Assembly (NCBI GenBank): GCA_003194525.1
Contig: NBIV01000072.1
Coordinates: 248,001 to 312,000, forward strand
From: Gracilariopsis chorda
Lineage: Eukaryota > Rhodophyta > Florideophyceae > Gracilariales > Gracilariaceae
Reading direction: 5' to 3'
DNA: 64,000 nt
Below, one piece after another: positions 34,027 to 46,526 of this stretch. The stretch's first letter is position 1. Each line of letters begins with the position of its first letter. Made by a program: the position numbers and the translations under genes. A model generated the notes under the pieces. The model searched no databases, was not told where the DNA came from, and was given only the letters and a program-made list of their open reading frames with translations.

Positions 34027-35707
34027 TTGGAAGACCCAAAGAACGCCCTCAGTTGCGTCTGCTCTACAAGCTATGTAGCGACCATGCGTATGGATATAGA
34101 AGCGCCTGCGGAAGCAGAAAAAGAGGTCATCTCTATCGATTCTACTCGCCACTGGAACAGACGACAGGCTTGTAAACCCAAAAATGATGTTCATTACCTT
34201 GATTCGGGTTCTTCAGATTCTGGTTCTGATCGCTCGTTCGCATATTTCTCTTTGGACTCATCGGATTCCGATAAAGAACGGAGGAAGTATCGTGGAACGA
34301 ATATGGCAACCATCACTAATGGGAGAGTTATTTGCTCTCGTGACAAAGGTAGAAATCAGCTGGAAGTCAAGGATTTAAAGCCTAGGAATCCGCTTTGCAG
34401 GCAATTGCTATGCTCTTGTTATTGTTGATTGGAAAATTCCTCTTCTACTCGCTCTGCTCGAGTTATGGGCAATGTTACTGATTCCATCAAACATATGAAT
34501 ACTATTTCTTCAATCAAGTCGGTTCTCAGCAGAATATACAATTCTGGTGCTCGAATTCCTTGCTAGGTTCTTTCAGGTGGCTGAAATACTCTGAATGAGT
34601 GAGGCCTAAGCTTATCTCGCGTGAGCTTGATTCCCAACCGGAATGGATAAAGGTCGGTTCAATTCCGTTCTAGGAACGTCAAGGGCCTCATTAGGAGGAG
34701 TAACCTGCAGGCAGGAAGCGGTTCATTACCTTTCAGGTCATACGATACGTAAAATGTCATACAAACAGCGATAATCGCGCTACGCGATATGAAATCGAAG
34801 TCTGGTGAGACCGAAACGGTCCATTAAAACCGCCTGAGTAAAGCCTTTCACAGTTGTCGTACTGTGTATCCCGCACATGATTGGTGTAAGATGTTCGTTA
34901 ATGTATTAGATCCTGCAATACAACCGTTCTTCGGGCGAAACTGGGGAGAAACAGAAGATCTCATACGTTAAACTGATCCAGTATGCCCACACAGAGGGAA
35001 AAACTCACCTTGCACGGCGTCAACCCAAAAGTCAGTCATTGAGAACTCTTTTACTGAATTATTCGTCCCGATGGATGCCTTTGCTCGAGTACAAGACCGT
35101 AAATACGGATATCGACAACTTCTAGTGCGCTGGCAGTCTCTCTGATTGGTTTAGAAGTACAGAAATGCTGTCAACCTCGGCGCCAGTTTCGGAAGATGAC
35201 CCCGCTTTTTACGCTGTTGCAGCACGGATGCAGGCAAATTTGCTAGCTCATGCGTCAAAAGGATTGGGTCTTCCTCGCCCTGGATGGGTAGTGACGTAAC
35301 AACAGCGTCGAAAGGATATTCATCGTCAATACGACAAATCGGCACTGGCAATCTGTCATAAATGTTTCCATCATGGTCACATCGCCCAGAAATGTGACTT
35401 GACTCTCCAGGAGGTTTCCAAGGTTATCGTGAGATACGAAACGATGAACCCGGCTGATCAGGCCCAGGGGCAGAGTACTTCCTTCAAGAATGTGAAAACA
35501 TTAATCACTAACGCTGCATTGGGACGAACGAATATTCCTGTGGTTCAACAAATCCCTGCTCAACCAGTGGAAGTGGTCGTACCCACAATTGGAAATAATT
35601 TTGGTTTCAAATATGGGATTGTGAAACCAAGATCGGTGAATCCCTACTCGGAAAACTTGAATCAGAAGCCTCCCTCACGAGAAGGGCGTCTTCTGAGCCA
35701 ATGTTAG
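34027..35707 (+). pseudogene. gypsy 2 gag with CCHC zinc knuckle
   Basis: A Ser/Asp-rich segment (34027-34428: LDSGSSDSGSDRSF) is followed, after frame changes, by a perfect CX2CX4HX4C knuckle, CHKCFHHGHIAQKC, at 35354-35395. It then continues in the frame LTLQEVSKVIVRYETMNPAD (35399-35707). Zinc knuckles in gag bind the element RNA. Stops and shifts break the frame. Confidence 0.6.
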
Positions 35708-36079
35708 CGCCCGAAGTGTTACAGCCTCGCTTCTCCGCTCTCAGAATCTTTAACAGGAAAATTGCTGCAGCCAACGTGGGCTCGGAAACCATCTCGGTTC
35801 TATGTCGTCCGTGGATATGCTCTTGTAATTTACATATCCTGGATAGAGCTTTGGTCATGGTCAAGAGAAACTACAAATTTTATGCTGATCTTGGACGGTC
35901 CCTCTCATATATCATCTGCCAGTTTCTGTTTTAGATACATAGGCTGCGCCCAAACTTATCATCTCTGACCTAGTACCCCCTGCTAATAATGCTCAAACTC
36001 GCAGTTGACAAGGCTTGGATATCGCTGAGCACAAAAATAATCTCCTGAAAACCGTGGGATACGTTTCTCTCGTCGTGAG

Positions 36080-37631
36080 ATAGGGTATCGTATGGTTCAA
36101 CTTGACTTTGTTGTTTGCGATAAACTCGCAGCACCAGTTATTCTTGGTTTTGACTCCTGTGATTGATTTGTCGAGGCAATTCGCTCCGATCCGAAAACCG
36201 TAGAAATAGCAAACGGTTCTACCATAGCTATTGTCCAGAAACCGCTAAAGATTGCTACGCAGAAGTTTGTACTGACTCAAGCTGCCTAGGAAATGCAGAA
36301 CACGTATCCCGTTTCCTCCATGCTTCTTAATGCTCATTTTGTTGCCGTACCAATGGACCCCCAAGTCTGGGTCACAGTTGTTTCCAAAAAGATTGGATAC
36401 CATGTGATCTAACCGCTCTCATCGTTATCAGACCAGCTCCAACTCGCACTTGCAAAACGGGTGGTTTCTATCAACCCTGGTAGTCCTTTTAAGGTCTGCT
36501 TGCGATCGTTTGCAAAAACACTTAGTTGGTAGTCAAACACGACGTTCTTGGCTCAGTTCTCCCACTTTCATGGGTAATTTTGCCAAGGAACAATCCAATG
36601 GCTGCAGTCTTTGGAGTGGAAAAATCTAAGGAGGGGGATGACAACTCCGTAAAAGCTGACCGTAATTCTGATCTCTACTTCAAAAGTGAACAAAATACGA
36701 AAACCCGTGCGCTAGTACCTGATTCTAAACAGACCGGTCTTATAGAGGAATGTGAGAAGGTCGACTTGGATCATGTCCCCCACTCTCACTGCCAGAAACT
36801 ACGGGATATGTATCGTGAGGTTACTCCCATGTGGGACGAGGCTCTTGGAACAGTAAGAATAACGGAGCATCGTATTGATTTGTCACGGAGCACTCCACCA
36901 ATTGCACAGCATTCATATCGGGCTGGACCCGAAGCCCGTGAGGAGGAAAAATTTGCTACGCGCTGGTGTCATTGAACCCAAGTAATCGCATTGGTCCCCA
37001 CCAGTCGTTCTTGTTCCATACTTGGATGGATCGTGGAGATTTTGTATCAACTACTGACTTCTTAACACAGTTAATGGCAAAAACGTTTACAAAACTCCTT
37101 GGATGTACAAGTACATCTACTCACCTGGGATTGCTATGGTCTTCACCGCTCTTGAAACAAGTTGGGAGTATTGGCAAGTTTCTATCCATAATAGAATTGG
37201 CGAGGAAACTAATTTTGTATGTCACCAAGGACTATGCCGTTTTTAACGAATCCCTTTGGGGTAAAAATGCACCTGCTACATTTCAACGTGCTATAGATAT
37301 TATATGGGCCAAGTTCAAATGTACAACCTGCATGGTGTATCTTTAAGATAAAATCGTGTTCTCCAACAACTTGGACAATCACTTAACGAATGTGAAGAAC
37401 GTCATGCGTCTTCTGCATGAAGCAGAGATTACGCTGAAACTCAAGAAGTGCGAGTTCTGTAACTATTCGGTGAAGTATGTTGCACATATAGTCCGATCCG
37501 GACAGCTCTCGATGGATGAGGTAAGAGTTCAGTCAACTGGAAACTTTTGGCAACGCCGAAGCGTCTGCTTTTACGGCTATCATCAACGACGTGACATTTT
37601 CAACAATATTGGCACTGCCAAGTCTTTTTGA
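36080..37631 (+). pseudogene. gypsy 2 protease and reverse transcriptase
   Basis: LDFVVCDKLAAPVILGFDSC (about 36105-36165) is the end of a retropepsin. The frame at 36526-36975 carries the reverse transcriptase lead-in (LRDMYREVTPMWDEALGTVR). Then, in changing frames, come GVIEPK, PPVVLVPYLDGSWRFCINY, YWQVSIHNRI, and KNAPATFQRAIDIIWAKFKC (37266 onward). The catalytic box reads Y-L-stop-D: the first Asp codon is TAA at 37344-37346. VFSNNLDNHLTNVKNVMRLL and LKLKKCEFCNYSVKYVAHIV follow. Dead gene. Confidence 0.8.
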
Positions 37632-38718
37632 ACCCAATAAAGTGGAAAATGATGCCATTGATAACCAGATTGGTTGTGCGCTATTTCAATTGATCGCAAG
37701 CAGTGAACGATCCCCAATCAGATATTGGTCTCAAAAATCGAACGTGCACGAATGTAACTACTCGGTTTGGGAAATGTGTCTTGCTGTTGTATTGGCGCTT
37801 GTCTATCTTCCACTGTATCTTATGAGAACCCATTTTAAGGTACAAACGGATCACTTCTGCCTCCATTGTCTCATGGAGATTGCCGAACCGTGGGGAGGCC
37901 TCATGAGATGGCATCTCTCACTCTGGAGATTCGATTCCGATGTATTTCATAAAAAGGGAACCTTTAACAGGCAAGATGAAGCGCTGTACAGCCTGGGAAC
38001 CACTGTAGAAGCAAAATCAGTCGAAGATATCGAAATACCGTGTTTTGTGGTTGAGAGCGATGAACGGAATACCGAGGATTGGTCAAAAGACATCTGTGAC
38101 GATATTATCGCTTCTTATGCTTCGAAGCATTCAAGAGAATTCTTCTTAAAGCCTATTCCTCTGGATAAGGTGATTCGAGAACAACAATACCCCCTTTATG
38201 TACGCAGATTCGCGCTCCCTTCAATAGAGGATATGACCCACCTTTACGACGAAGGATCAGGGATACCTTGTCAGGTTGGTTAATTTTTCCGAACAGATTG
38301 TGGTACCTTACTCCCTACAGAGACAGGATATCAACCTTGGTCACTTTGTGAAATCCGGAGCAAACCCAGGGGGTAAACAGTTGTATTTGAATCTCTGAAG
38401 AGATTTATAGTGTCCTGGCATGGCGTTTGACTTTTATGCAGTTCGCCAATCTTGAAAAGAATGGGCTAAAAACAACTTGAAGCTACGGAAATTATTTGAG
38501 AAGTTGAAGCTGTCCGCAGTTTGCGATCTGCTGGGTTGGTGTCCATCGATATAATCGGCGAGTTGGTTCGGATACCCCGAATAAACCACTATCTAGTGGT
38601 AATAACCGACTGGTTTTTAAGGTACGTTAAGGTACGAGATGCGAATTCTGAAGGCCAAGCAAGATTGCCCCACTTACTTTTGGCAGATACTTCCATTGTA
38701 GGGTGTGCTGAAAATTGA
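37591..38718 (+). pseudogene. gypsy 2 RNase H and truncated integrase
   Basis: The frame at 37591-38283 includes RNase H text (IRYWSQKSNVHECNYSVWEM, HFKVQTDHFCLHCL) and the region leading to integrase. Integrase core text follows in another frame at 38521-38709 (LVSIDIIGELVRIPRINHYL, VVITDWFLRYVKV), with the first catalytic Asp in SIDI. It stops in the middle of the core at the junction with the next element. Confidence 0.7.
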
Positions 38719-38751
38719 TTTCTGTGGCTCAAAAATCAGAAAATCGATTTT
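38711..38751. repeat. inverted repeat at the gypsy 2 / DIRS-like junction
   Basis: AAAATTGATTTCTG (38711-38724) and CAGAAAATCGATTTT (38737-38751) are near-perfect inverted copies around a 12-base loop. They lie exactly where the gypsy integrase breaks off, so they may be the terminal repeat of the DIRS-like element. Confidence 0.5.
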
Positions 38752-38813
38752 CGAAGGCCAGAAAAATTGGAGCAGACCCAAAAAACACAGAAGCAGATTA
38801 TTCCCACCCCATA

Positions 38814-39804
38814 TCACCGACAAAGTTTGAGCAATCGCGCATGGACGAGTTGCTGCACTCGGTTTCCCCTTTTGCTTGTGCGAAAAAATGGAGTTTGGCA
38901 AGAGATGTGGCTCCAGACTGTACGTAGCAAAGAAGCATATCTGGTTTCTTCCAGCGGCCAAGACATTGGATGTGTAGAATAGGCTCTTTTTGTGTAGTTA
39001 TGCGCCGCACCCCCATATAAGAAAGAGTATGATGTGATGTGCGGATTTTTCTGATCAGAGCGGAGGTGATTTTCAGAAAAATTACGAATGCCCTCGTTGA
39101 ACTGCTCGTTGCGTAACAAAACGAGCTGGGAACTCGGATCAAGATTTCTGTAAAGCGCAAAAAAGAGTTGCAACCATTGCATAAGCAAAGGTGTCCGGAT
39201 AATCACACTTCGTTGTAGCTGGGAGGTTGTACTTCGTTGTAAAATCAAAGTTCCAGCATGCCACTTATGGCGCCTAACGGGAAGTATTTGTTTTTCTCCG
39301 AGCGCTGCTAAGTCGCTAGACGGTTAGTAACCGTCAAAAAAGCAGGATAGAAAGGCCAAAATAGAACGGGTAGAGGCGATTTCCATATTAGGCCAGAGCC
39401 ACTGCTAAAGCACAAAGACAAGGACTGTACTGCTGGCTAGGCACTAACGGATCCCAACAAAGCAATGCTTTATACGAAAGCTGCAGCTGACGTTTCAACT
39501 CGGTCAGAAGAAATAAGACGGTAGTCTTTGTCTGAGCACAGACACTACCTCTAGCTCCTTTGTTGGAATGATAGATCTAGAAAACGTATTCCTCAAGCAA
39601 TGCATCAATATCATCTAAAGACGTGCTTTTCCGATTTTCTGCGCTCCATTCCAAAATTTGAATCATGAATTGTAAACATTGTTTCTGCGTCGCACGGGCC
39701 AGTGAGACCAGAGCTAATTCGAAACCGTTGTGACGGTACCTGTGCAGGATTTTTTTTGAGGAGATCCAGATGTGCATAATCTGGAGTTTCCCAGCTAATA
39801 ACAA
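38814..39804 (-). pseudogene. DIRS-like tyrosine recombinase
   Basis: The N-terminal core-binding (SAM-like) part is at 39804-39577: HNGFELALVSLARATQKQCL, EWSAENRKSTSLDDIDALLE. After a stop, catalytic-domain text continues (LLTELKRQLQLSYKALLCWD, GLSILLF-RLLTV, where the first catalytic Arg is expected). The C-terminus is split over two frames: SYSFLYGGAAHNYTKRAYS and then LGRWKKPDMLLCYVQSGAT, whose Tyr is the likely nucleophile. The His-x-x-Arg box is altered to Tyr-x-x-Leu. The enzyme would integrate circular cDNA; this copy is dead. Confidence 0.65.
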
Positions 39805-40170
39805 TGAAAATATTGGACTGCTTTTTTGGCTGAAGTGCCCCAGCTACTAACAATGAACATATTCGACGGCTGGCTCGCTGGAGGGTTCATGCAGACGTAT
39901 GACCTTTTCCAAAGAAAAAATACCAGACTTGTGAATTGATCACAAAGGAAACGCGGGAACCTCGAGGACGGGATTCCCTACACAACCACCTGAGACCAAA
40001 ACGTAACGCTTCAGCCTCAAGTAAATTAATGCGCGCAGGGATCCACCACTCACGCGATTTGATTCATTTATAAACTCGGTACTTAAGGTGCATCCCAAAA
40101 GTGAGACATCAATTGCTTGATTTCCCAATTTCAAAGGATCGTTTGCAAGAAAAATGGGTTTCAGAGAATC

Positions 40171-41732
40171 CTAATAATGCGCCAAAAATGACGTTTTCTC
40201 GGGGTCATGGATGACCATGGAGGCATAGAGTGACCCTCCCCCATGTGTGTTAGAATCACTGCATAATAAAAGCGGGAAATAATCCGCTTTCATGTATGCA
40301 TGGAGTAGAGGTGCCAGGGCGATGAGATTTCTCATCTCATAGATCACACTTAAATGTGGAGTGAAAACCAATTTCTCAGAATGCAGCAGCTTGTTGATCT
40401 GACTGATATATGCAAACATCGGCCTTCTGAGTAGCAGTTCCATGAGTCTAAGAGTGATTGCAACACCTTGCGAGGCCAAATATTCTGCTTCACCAAAACC
40501 AGGTGTTAGCTACACCGCGCTCCAATTTTTCCGGAGCCGGTTCCAGTTCCCCCGAGGGGTCCACGACAATTACTTTCACCGGCTCAAAGATAGGCATTTT
40601 GATACCGTCGTAGGGAGAATACCGCTTTCAAAGGCAGCAAAAAACTGATTTTAATACGTTGCCACGACCCCCTTACCTCTTCCGAAAATTAAAAAGTCAC
40701 CAATATACATCCCATATCTCACAGTCTCTAATCTACTTGAAGAATTCCAACAATCTCGAGTACGTTTGGCAACTTTGCTAAGTGAAAAGCTGCAAAGCGG
40801 TAGACTTGCCGTTCAATTATAACATAATGACTCCAACCCATGGAGAGCATCCTCAGGCGAACATGAACCCGGTTACCATTTCGCAGAAGTGATCACTGCA
40901 CAAAAAAGTACGAAAATGTACCAGGAACTCCAAGGGATAATACATAGTGTCACTGTCTAATTCTCCAATCCAGATTGGGTCTGAAGTGTCCATTTTCAGC
41001 TGCGCCATTAAACCTGGAGTAGGACGTGTAGGGTACTCAGGCCCCCAAAAATGCAAGTTCCCCCGTCTGGCATCAATAATCATGCTTTGGCGATCTGCAT
41101 GTCTTAGGGCTGCAAACACTTCACTCATTTCCATGGTCTCCTCATCACAAAATTCTATCAAATATTATTGAGGTAAACTTTCCACGAGTTCTTCATAATT
41201 TCCATTCTTCACCATGAGCCAGGTTTTCCGATTTCTGATCTGCCAGTGAGGAAGAGAATCAGAAAAAGTTGAAGGAGATTCTTGGTCGCATTGTTGCCGA
41301 GCAACATCCGGGGGCAAAAATGCGGAGACAGGAGCACACCCTGAAATACCACCAGCAGGCAGGGACATCAGATCAAGGCAGATTTCCAAAGCATCTGCCT
41401 TTCCAAACCGATCAACATAGATATCGCCGTACGAAACACATGCCGCAGGCTGCACCTGCAGCAAGGCTGGGCGGCACAATTTTTGCACACCGGTCAATGA
41501 GGTATTGATGGACGCGGGCAGCAAGTTCCAAACTATCTAAGTACCATTCCGGGTTTTCCAGGAGTCGAGGACGAATATCCTTCAAAAATTGCTCATTGGG
41601 GTTGTAAAACAAATTCAAGCCCCTAGCGCAGAATTTGGCAGCATACAACATCAGACGCAAATGATGTAGGCACGAGCGGTTTTGGCGAGATGTGGAGGGT
41701 TTTATGTTTACATGAACGGCCGCTTTTAACAT
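40171..41732 (-). pseudogene. DIRS-like reverse transcriptase and RNase H
   Basis: Frames at 41732-41412 and 41524-41165 lead into 41161-40853. This last has MIIDARRGNLHFWGPEYPTR and GELDSDTMYYPLE, the palm motif with the first catalytic Asp; FRTFLCSD follows. Next, SMGWSHY and then MYIGDFLIFG (YIGD codons near 40696-40710) mark motifs B' and C, the second Asp pair being damaged. RNase H is at 40479-40171 (LRLMELLLRRPMFAYISQIN, LLLCSDSNTHGGGSLY). Several frameshifts make it inactive. Confidence 0.65.
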
Positions 41733-41876
41733 AAATAGGTCATTTGGAACCAGAACTATTAACTACTACTACTAAAAAAATTGTTTTATGATAAGTTGTA
41801 GTAAAACCAAAAGTTTATTCTAACTTGCCCCAACCCGTCCCCCCTTTCTTCTGAAAGGGTGGATTCTGGGCGCATT

Positions 41877-43050
41877 TTATAGCAACTTCGGCGGCTTGAA
41901 AAAATTATTCGACCAGAGTTGGGTGTCCTGAACATTCATGGAGTGACTATTAGAATTTTCTTCCAAGTGGCCAGCAACATGCCTAGTACGGTGAGCCATG
42001 GCCATGTTGATGTCGTAAAGTTGCCGTGCCATCACCTCCACCGCAAAAAGAAATTTCATCCATGCAAAACCCTCATCCTGCAGGAAGAAATCCAGCGCTC
42101 GTGCTACCGATGCATCTTCCCAGGTATTACGGGCGTTATTGCGAAGCCCGTGGTTCGGAAAATGCTGCGCCGCCACCGTGAACGATCCTGATACGCAAAA
42201 ATAGTCTTAAATGAGGCTACCTGCAATCTTTTGCTCCCGCTTTACCTTCAACTTCCTTCCAGTGAGACAAAAACAATGAGCATCTTCTTCTTTGTCTTCA
42301 CAATCAATTTTGCTTTCTTCCTCTCTTTTTCTTGCTATTTTGTACGCGGCTTTTAGGCACCTCAATGTTCAGATCGTCACTACTGGATCTACTGCTCAAA
42401 GATAACGAGTCACTATCGAAATTTTAGAGTGCTCTTCTACCAGCCTGAATACGTGATTGAAGCATGTTTATCACGTCTTTGGGCTTTTCCTCCTTTTCCC
42501 GCTTCTTGTTACTTTCTACCAAACCCACCACAGAAGAGACCACCGGATCCAGCTTCGTTACATGCTCAGCTGTAGAGGCCTACATTGCTACTTCTGGTTT
42601 TTGCTGTACGGGTCCCAACCGCATCCTCATCATCTAAAAAAAGTGGGTCTACCCGAGATTTCATAATCTCTCTTGGATTCTTAGATGACATGTAGTTGAA
42701 CTTGAGAACTGGCAGTATCTCGTAATTTGACGCCACAGAAACCTTACTGGGAACCATTAACGCGTCTTCCAAATCACGTTTGAGAGACGGATGCCTTCCA
42801 GCATCAAGCTCGGTTGCGATGAGCGAAGCGGTCATTGGTTCTGGACGCACCCATGTCCACTCAAATTCAGAGCATTTTGCTTCAAGCTGCTCAAGAGAGT
42901 TGTTAAAGCCGCTTTCAGTAAGCTTCGAGAGCTGTGCGAAATTCACCTTCTTTCAAAAATAGTCCAGCGCCTCTTTACCAGACTTCAAATCTTCACAATG
43001 GCGCAGGACCTCAGACAATTTTTTTTCTGTAGCAAGTCGATTCTCTCAGA
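41877..43050 (-). pseudogene. DIRS-like gag region
   Basis: From about 43050 the minus strand reads, with one frame change near 42955, through a coiled-coil-like start (LSEVLRHCEDLKSGKEALDY) into the 126-residue frame at 42946-42566 (NFAQLSKLTESGFNNSLEQL). It continues to the frame at 42176-41877 (WEDASVARALDFFLQDEGFA). Position before the reverse transcriptase and helical content suggest gag. I cannot match it to a named family. Confidence 0.45.
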
Positions 43051-43059
43051 GTAACAGTT

Positions 43060-46000
43060 GACTCACACTACAATTCGTAGTCCATTTGACCTATTGAAAG
43101 GCTTCGATTTGTTTGGGAGGGGTGTTTCCTTCCGGTAGGAAGGCTCCGAAATCCCGCAAATCTGACTGGCTGCATCATCGCACTCCAGTAACTCGTAAAC
43201 ACTGGTGCGCTATAAGCAGGTTGCTATATCTTCCTTCTCTTAGGAACAGAGGTGCAATAATTGAAATGGTTAAACGTCCATGGTGATGATTCGAGTTGAC
43301 GTTCGGAGATTCCAACTGGGGTTATGTAGAGGTTCTAGCCTAAGTCTATGAGTACAAGTAGTCGATGAAAACTCATCCGCGTTTAACGGCAATATGCTCG
43401 GTGTTTTCGTTGGCTTCCATACACGGGTGGTTGACAGGGTTTAGTTTCAGATCTAGTCGTTTGATGAATTGGCTAGTTCCTATAGCGCTGATGACTTGTT
43501 CCATAACTTGGCAAGCATCAACCACAGGTACGGTCTTGATGATCTAACATGCGCCTATGGTGCCCGCGATGACTTCGCACAGATCGACCGGGAGTTCTTC
43601 ATGACCGGCTGATCATTGCTGTACCATGTGAGGTGTCTGTCTACGTTCCAAATAGTAAGCGATTTGTACTTCGGCGATTATTTTGTCGACGTGGTCGAGC
43701 CGGAAGTTTTAGACATAAGCATGTTGTCGTGTCATATTGACAGCTTGTCGCAAAAGATGTCAACTCGGCTTTGAGGCCAGGTAGACATGTAAAATAGGTA
43801 ACCGATATATTCAGGAGATGGAGTAAAATAAAACTAGAAAAAGTAGACACGTCACAGCTGATGCTGGAGCCAACTATACTCAAACAAAAGTAAATAGTAA
43901 CTACATCTAACCCCTTCGAGACCAACAAGGACCAACAAGACTTGCAGCCGTCCTAGACGGTTCTCTCTCGCACGTCGCCTGGGATTGACAATCGATTCTT
44001 TACGCTAACGTCGTCTACAGCCCCCTCATTCAGTTATACTAGCCGCTACCCCACCACAATACTGGCTTACAACTTTTCTTAAGTCTAATGACACGTATTA
44101 CCTGTGTCATAATCCTGGAGCATTGGTTCAGTCCAAACTGCAGTATATCTTGGCCTCAATTCAGGCAAAAGTTCGCCCGATGGGGTGGAAACATAGACTT
44201 TTCGATGTAAACTGCCAAAACTGCCCCAGTGACACAGTCTGCATGCAGCGTTTATTCTTGTTTAGTGTTTGATCACCCAAAATCGGACTCATAAATCGGT
44301 GGCAATCAAAGAATAAAGTAGAGATCTTAAACCCTGTTGCAGCGGCATGAAAACCACCCTAACAGAACACTACTGATTAAAATTTTGAACGAAGGAAGCG
44401 GGTTCACACATGTTTGCCACGGTCAAAAGATATTTTTGTGCAATCTACAGAACAACAGATGTATTCACTGAGAAAATCGTAGAGGGCTTCTTAGTTCCTG
44501 ATGGTAGGACGTAGAGTCACTTTTTGGTGAGAATAAGTTTAAGTGAAGACCCTGCCATCCTCAAAAATAAACACAAGCGTCGGGGGTTATCACAAGGACA
44601 TATTTCACTGCAGACTAGCAGTTAACCAAATTCAAGTTTTGTTAATAAGGCGAGGAGCACTAAAAAAAGTTCTTGCATTCCAATTTTCAGACCAACCTAC
44701 CTAAGCTGCGATTTTTCCAATGTAGATATGCTAGAGTGTTAGTGTTCTTAAGACTCTACCAAACAGATCAAAAAAAATCTCTGTTTAAGAATCCAGCGTA
44801 CTCACAAACCGCACGACGAGAATGTGCTCCTGCATCGCCGAAACCGAAAACGCATTTACTGCAATTCTCAGCCCCCTAGTCGACCTTTTACATAATGCTC
44901 CCCACCAGTTTTATGGTACAACACTCTGAATAATTGTACTACCGTACTTGCTTACAGTAAAATCTGCAACAAGCACACGGCACCATTTACCAAAAATTCT
45001 TTAGGAGTGTTATGATAGATTGTACTCATCAACTCAGAGCAAGGTAGATGAAACCGCAAAAAACCATTCTCCTGCCAAAGCAAGCAGATGAATCATGCTA
45101 GTCCTGATCAGTTTCCCGAATAAATTCTTGCATCAGTTAGTCGATATGCATTCTACGGATTTATAAGTCTATATGATAGACCCCGCCGGGGTGACGTACA
45201 GACCAGCAACACGCTGAATTCTATTTCTCTGCCGATTCTACTGTAGAATAGCCCACTCTCCTTAGGATACGAGAGGGCTGATAGGTCTTACGACCATGGA
45301 CAGGCCATCAGGTAGAAGAAAGCCCTGTATACCCCAAGAGAGGCCTTTCCATGCCTCTCAGCCCAGGAATCAGCACACAGCACGACCAAAAGGGGCTCTT
45401 GATGCTCAGTACTCCCAAAAATAGCAAAGTTACAATAATGCAGCCCTCATATTTCGCATTCCGCTGCGTATTATAAAACTCTCTGCTCTTGACCAGTGGT
45501 AAGTTTAGAATAAAACTCAAATTTTTGTATTCACAACACTACACGCGAAAACTAAAAGCAGAGGGAAGCCGAGCAAAATTTTGAAGGCGGTAAGAAAGAG
45601 TTTATTCGCTGCCTCAAAGAGGATAAATCTCTCCAAAAGTGCAAAAAATTGCTAAAAATGTCACCATGGACCTCATGCTAAATTGTTTTTCACTTTCTCA
45701 TTTTGTTTGGTGGAGAACCCTTGTAAAACGGAACAATGAGCTTCAACTGAAGAGTATACGAACTTAATAGAGGCAACTGCACCAACTGCATCTATAAAAA
45801 ACTGTCCCAGAGGCTCGACAGAATATCTTTCTAGTCTACAGGTATAAAAAGCGGAACGCCTTTTTCAGGTACATTGGTCTACTGAGTTTTCTCTGTGAAA
45901 ACTCATTAGGTCCAAAAAGCACTTTTAACTTGTTTCTAGCTAAATTTTAACTTTTTGGCACATGAATGAACCAAAAACTTGCGTTCAATCGTACTGCTTC

Positions 46001-46520
46001 CACTGGTTTCGCAACTATTGAGAGTTGCTCTGCACGTCAGTCAGTATCCTTCAATCTGCTCAGCTGATAAAACTACATCATGGTCAACAAGCTAACATCC
46101 CAGAATGCCCTGAGGGCGTTCACAACGTCATTCGCAAATCCCAAACCACAAAATTTACGGGTCCTAGCGGGGCTGTAGTACAGAACACAGAGGCACAGGT
46201 TTAGGCAAGTCCGCCTAAAGAAAGCAGTTCTAACCTAACACGGTGTTGTTTTAGTCCGGAATCCCTAAAAAATCAATCAAAAACGATGGTTTAGGACGAT
46301 GTTTGCGCTGAGTTCTGCCAGCTTGCACACGTGGTGTTACGTAGTGTGACTTCTGCCCCCAAGGAACACCGACTACTGGATGACTCCTAAAAATCAAATT
46401 GCGCGCTCCACGCAAATACCAAATTGCGGGAAAGGTTCCATGCTGCGTATCCGACCTGCCACTGAAATTCCAGAGCAAACCGAGCGATCAGAATCTGAAA
46501 ATCCTGCCCATCTTCCCTAT
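43060..46520. other. stretch without a recognisable gene
   Basis: No open frame over 100 codons has recognisable content. The minus frame at 43928-43641 is hydrophobic but unremarkable. Around 45240-45365 there are several short GC-rich stems (for example GAGAGGC with GCCTCTC near 45340), but no known RNA gene fits. Confidence 0.4.
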
Positions 46521-46526
46521 TGCAAA

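Larger units (their letters stand above)
33411..38709 (+). mobile_element. Ty3/gypsy element 2, truncated and heavily decayed
   Basis: Plus-strand remnants follow the order gag with zinc knuckle, protease, reverse transcriptase, RNase H, integrase. The integrase core breaks off near 38709, where an inverted repeat and then the DIRS-like element begin. No LTR pair was identified. Its sequence belongs to a different gypsy lineage from the element at 4137-9425: the reverse transcriptase has the common GVIEP / SHW / PVVLVP / DGSWRFCI text. Confidence 0.75.
38752..43050 (-). mobile_element. DIRS-like retroelement (RT, RNase H, tyrosine recombinase), inactive
   Basis: Minus-strand remnants run gag-like, reverse transcriptase, RNase H, tyrosine recombinase. 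Reverse transcriptase together with a tyrosine recombinase and no DDE integrase defines DIRS-like elements. All genes are frameshifted. The reverse transcriptase catalytic box is YIGD. Ends are not fixed; the inverted repeat at 38711-38751 is the best candidate on one side. Confidence 0.7.

Noticed and set aside
45240-45365. Cluster of short GC-rich stems considered as an RNA gene
   Set aside because: The stems are short, do not form one consistent fold, and match no rRNA, tRNA or snRNA pattern I know.
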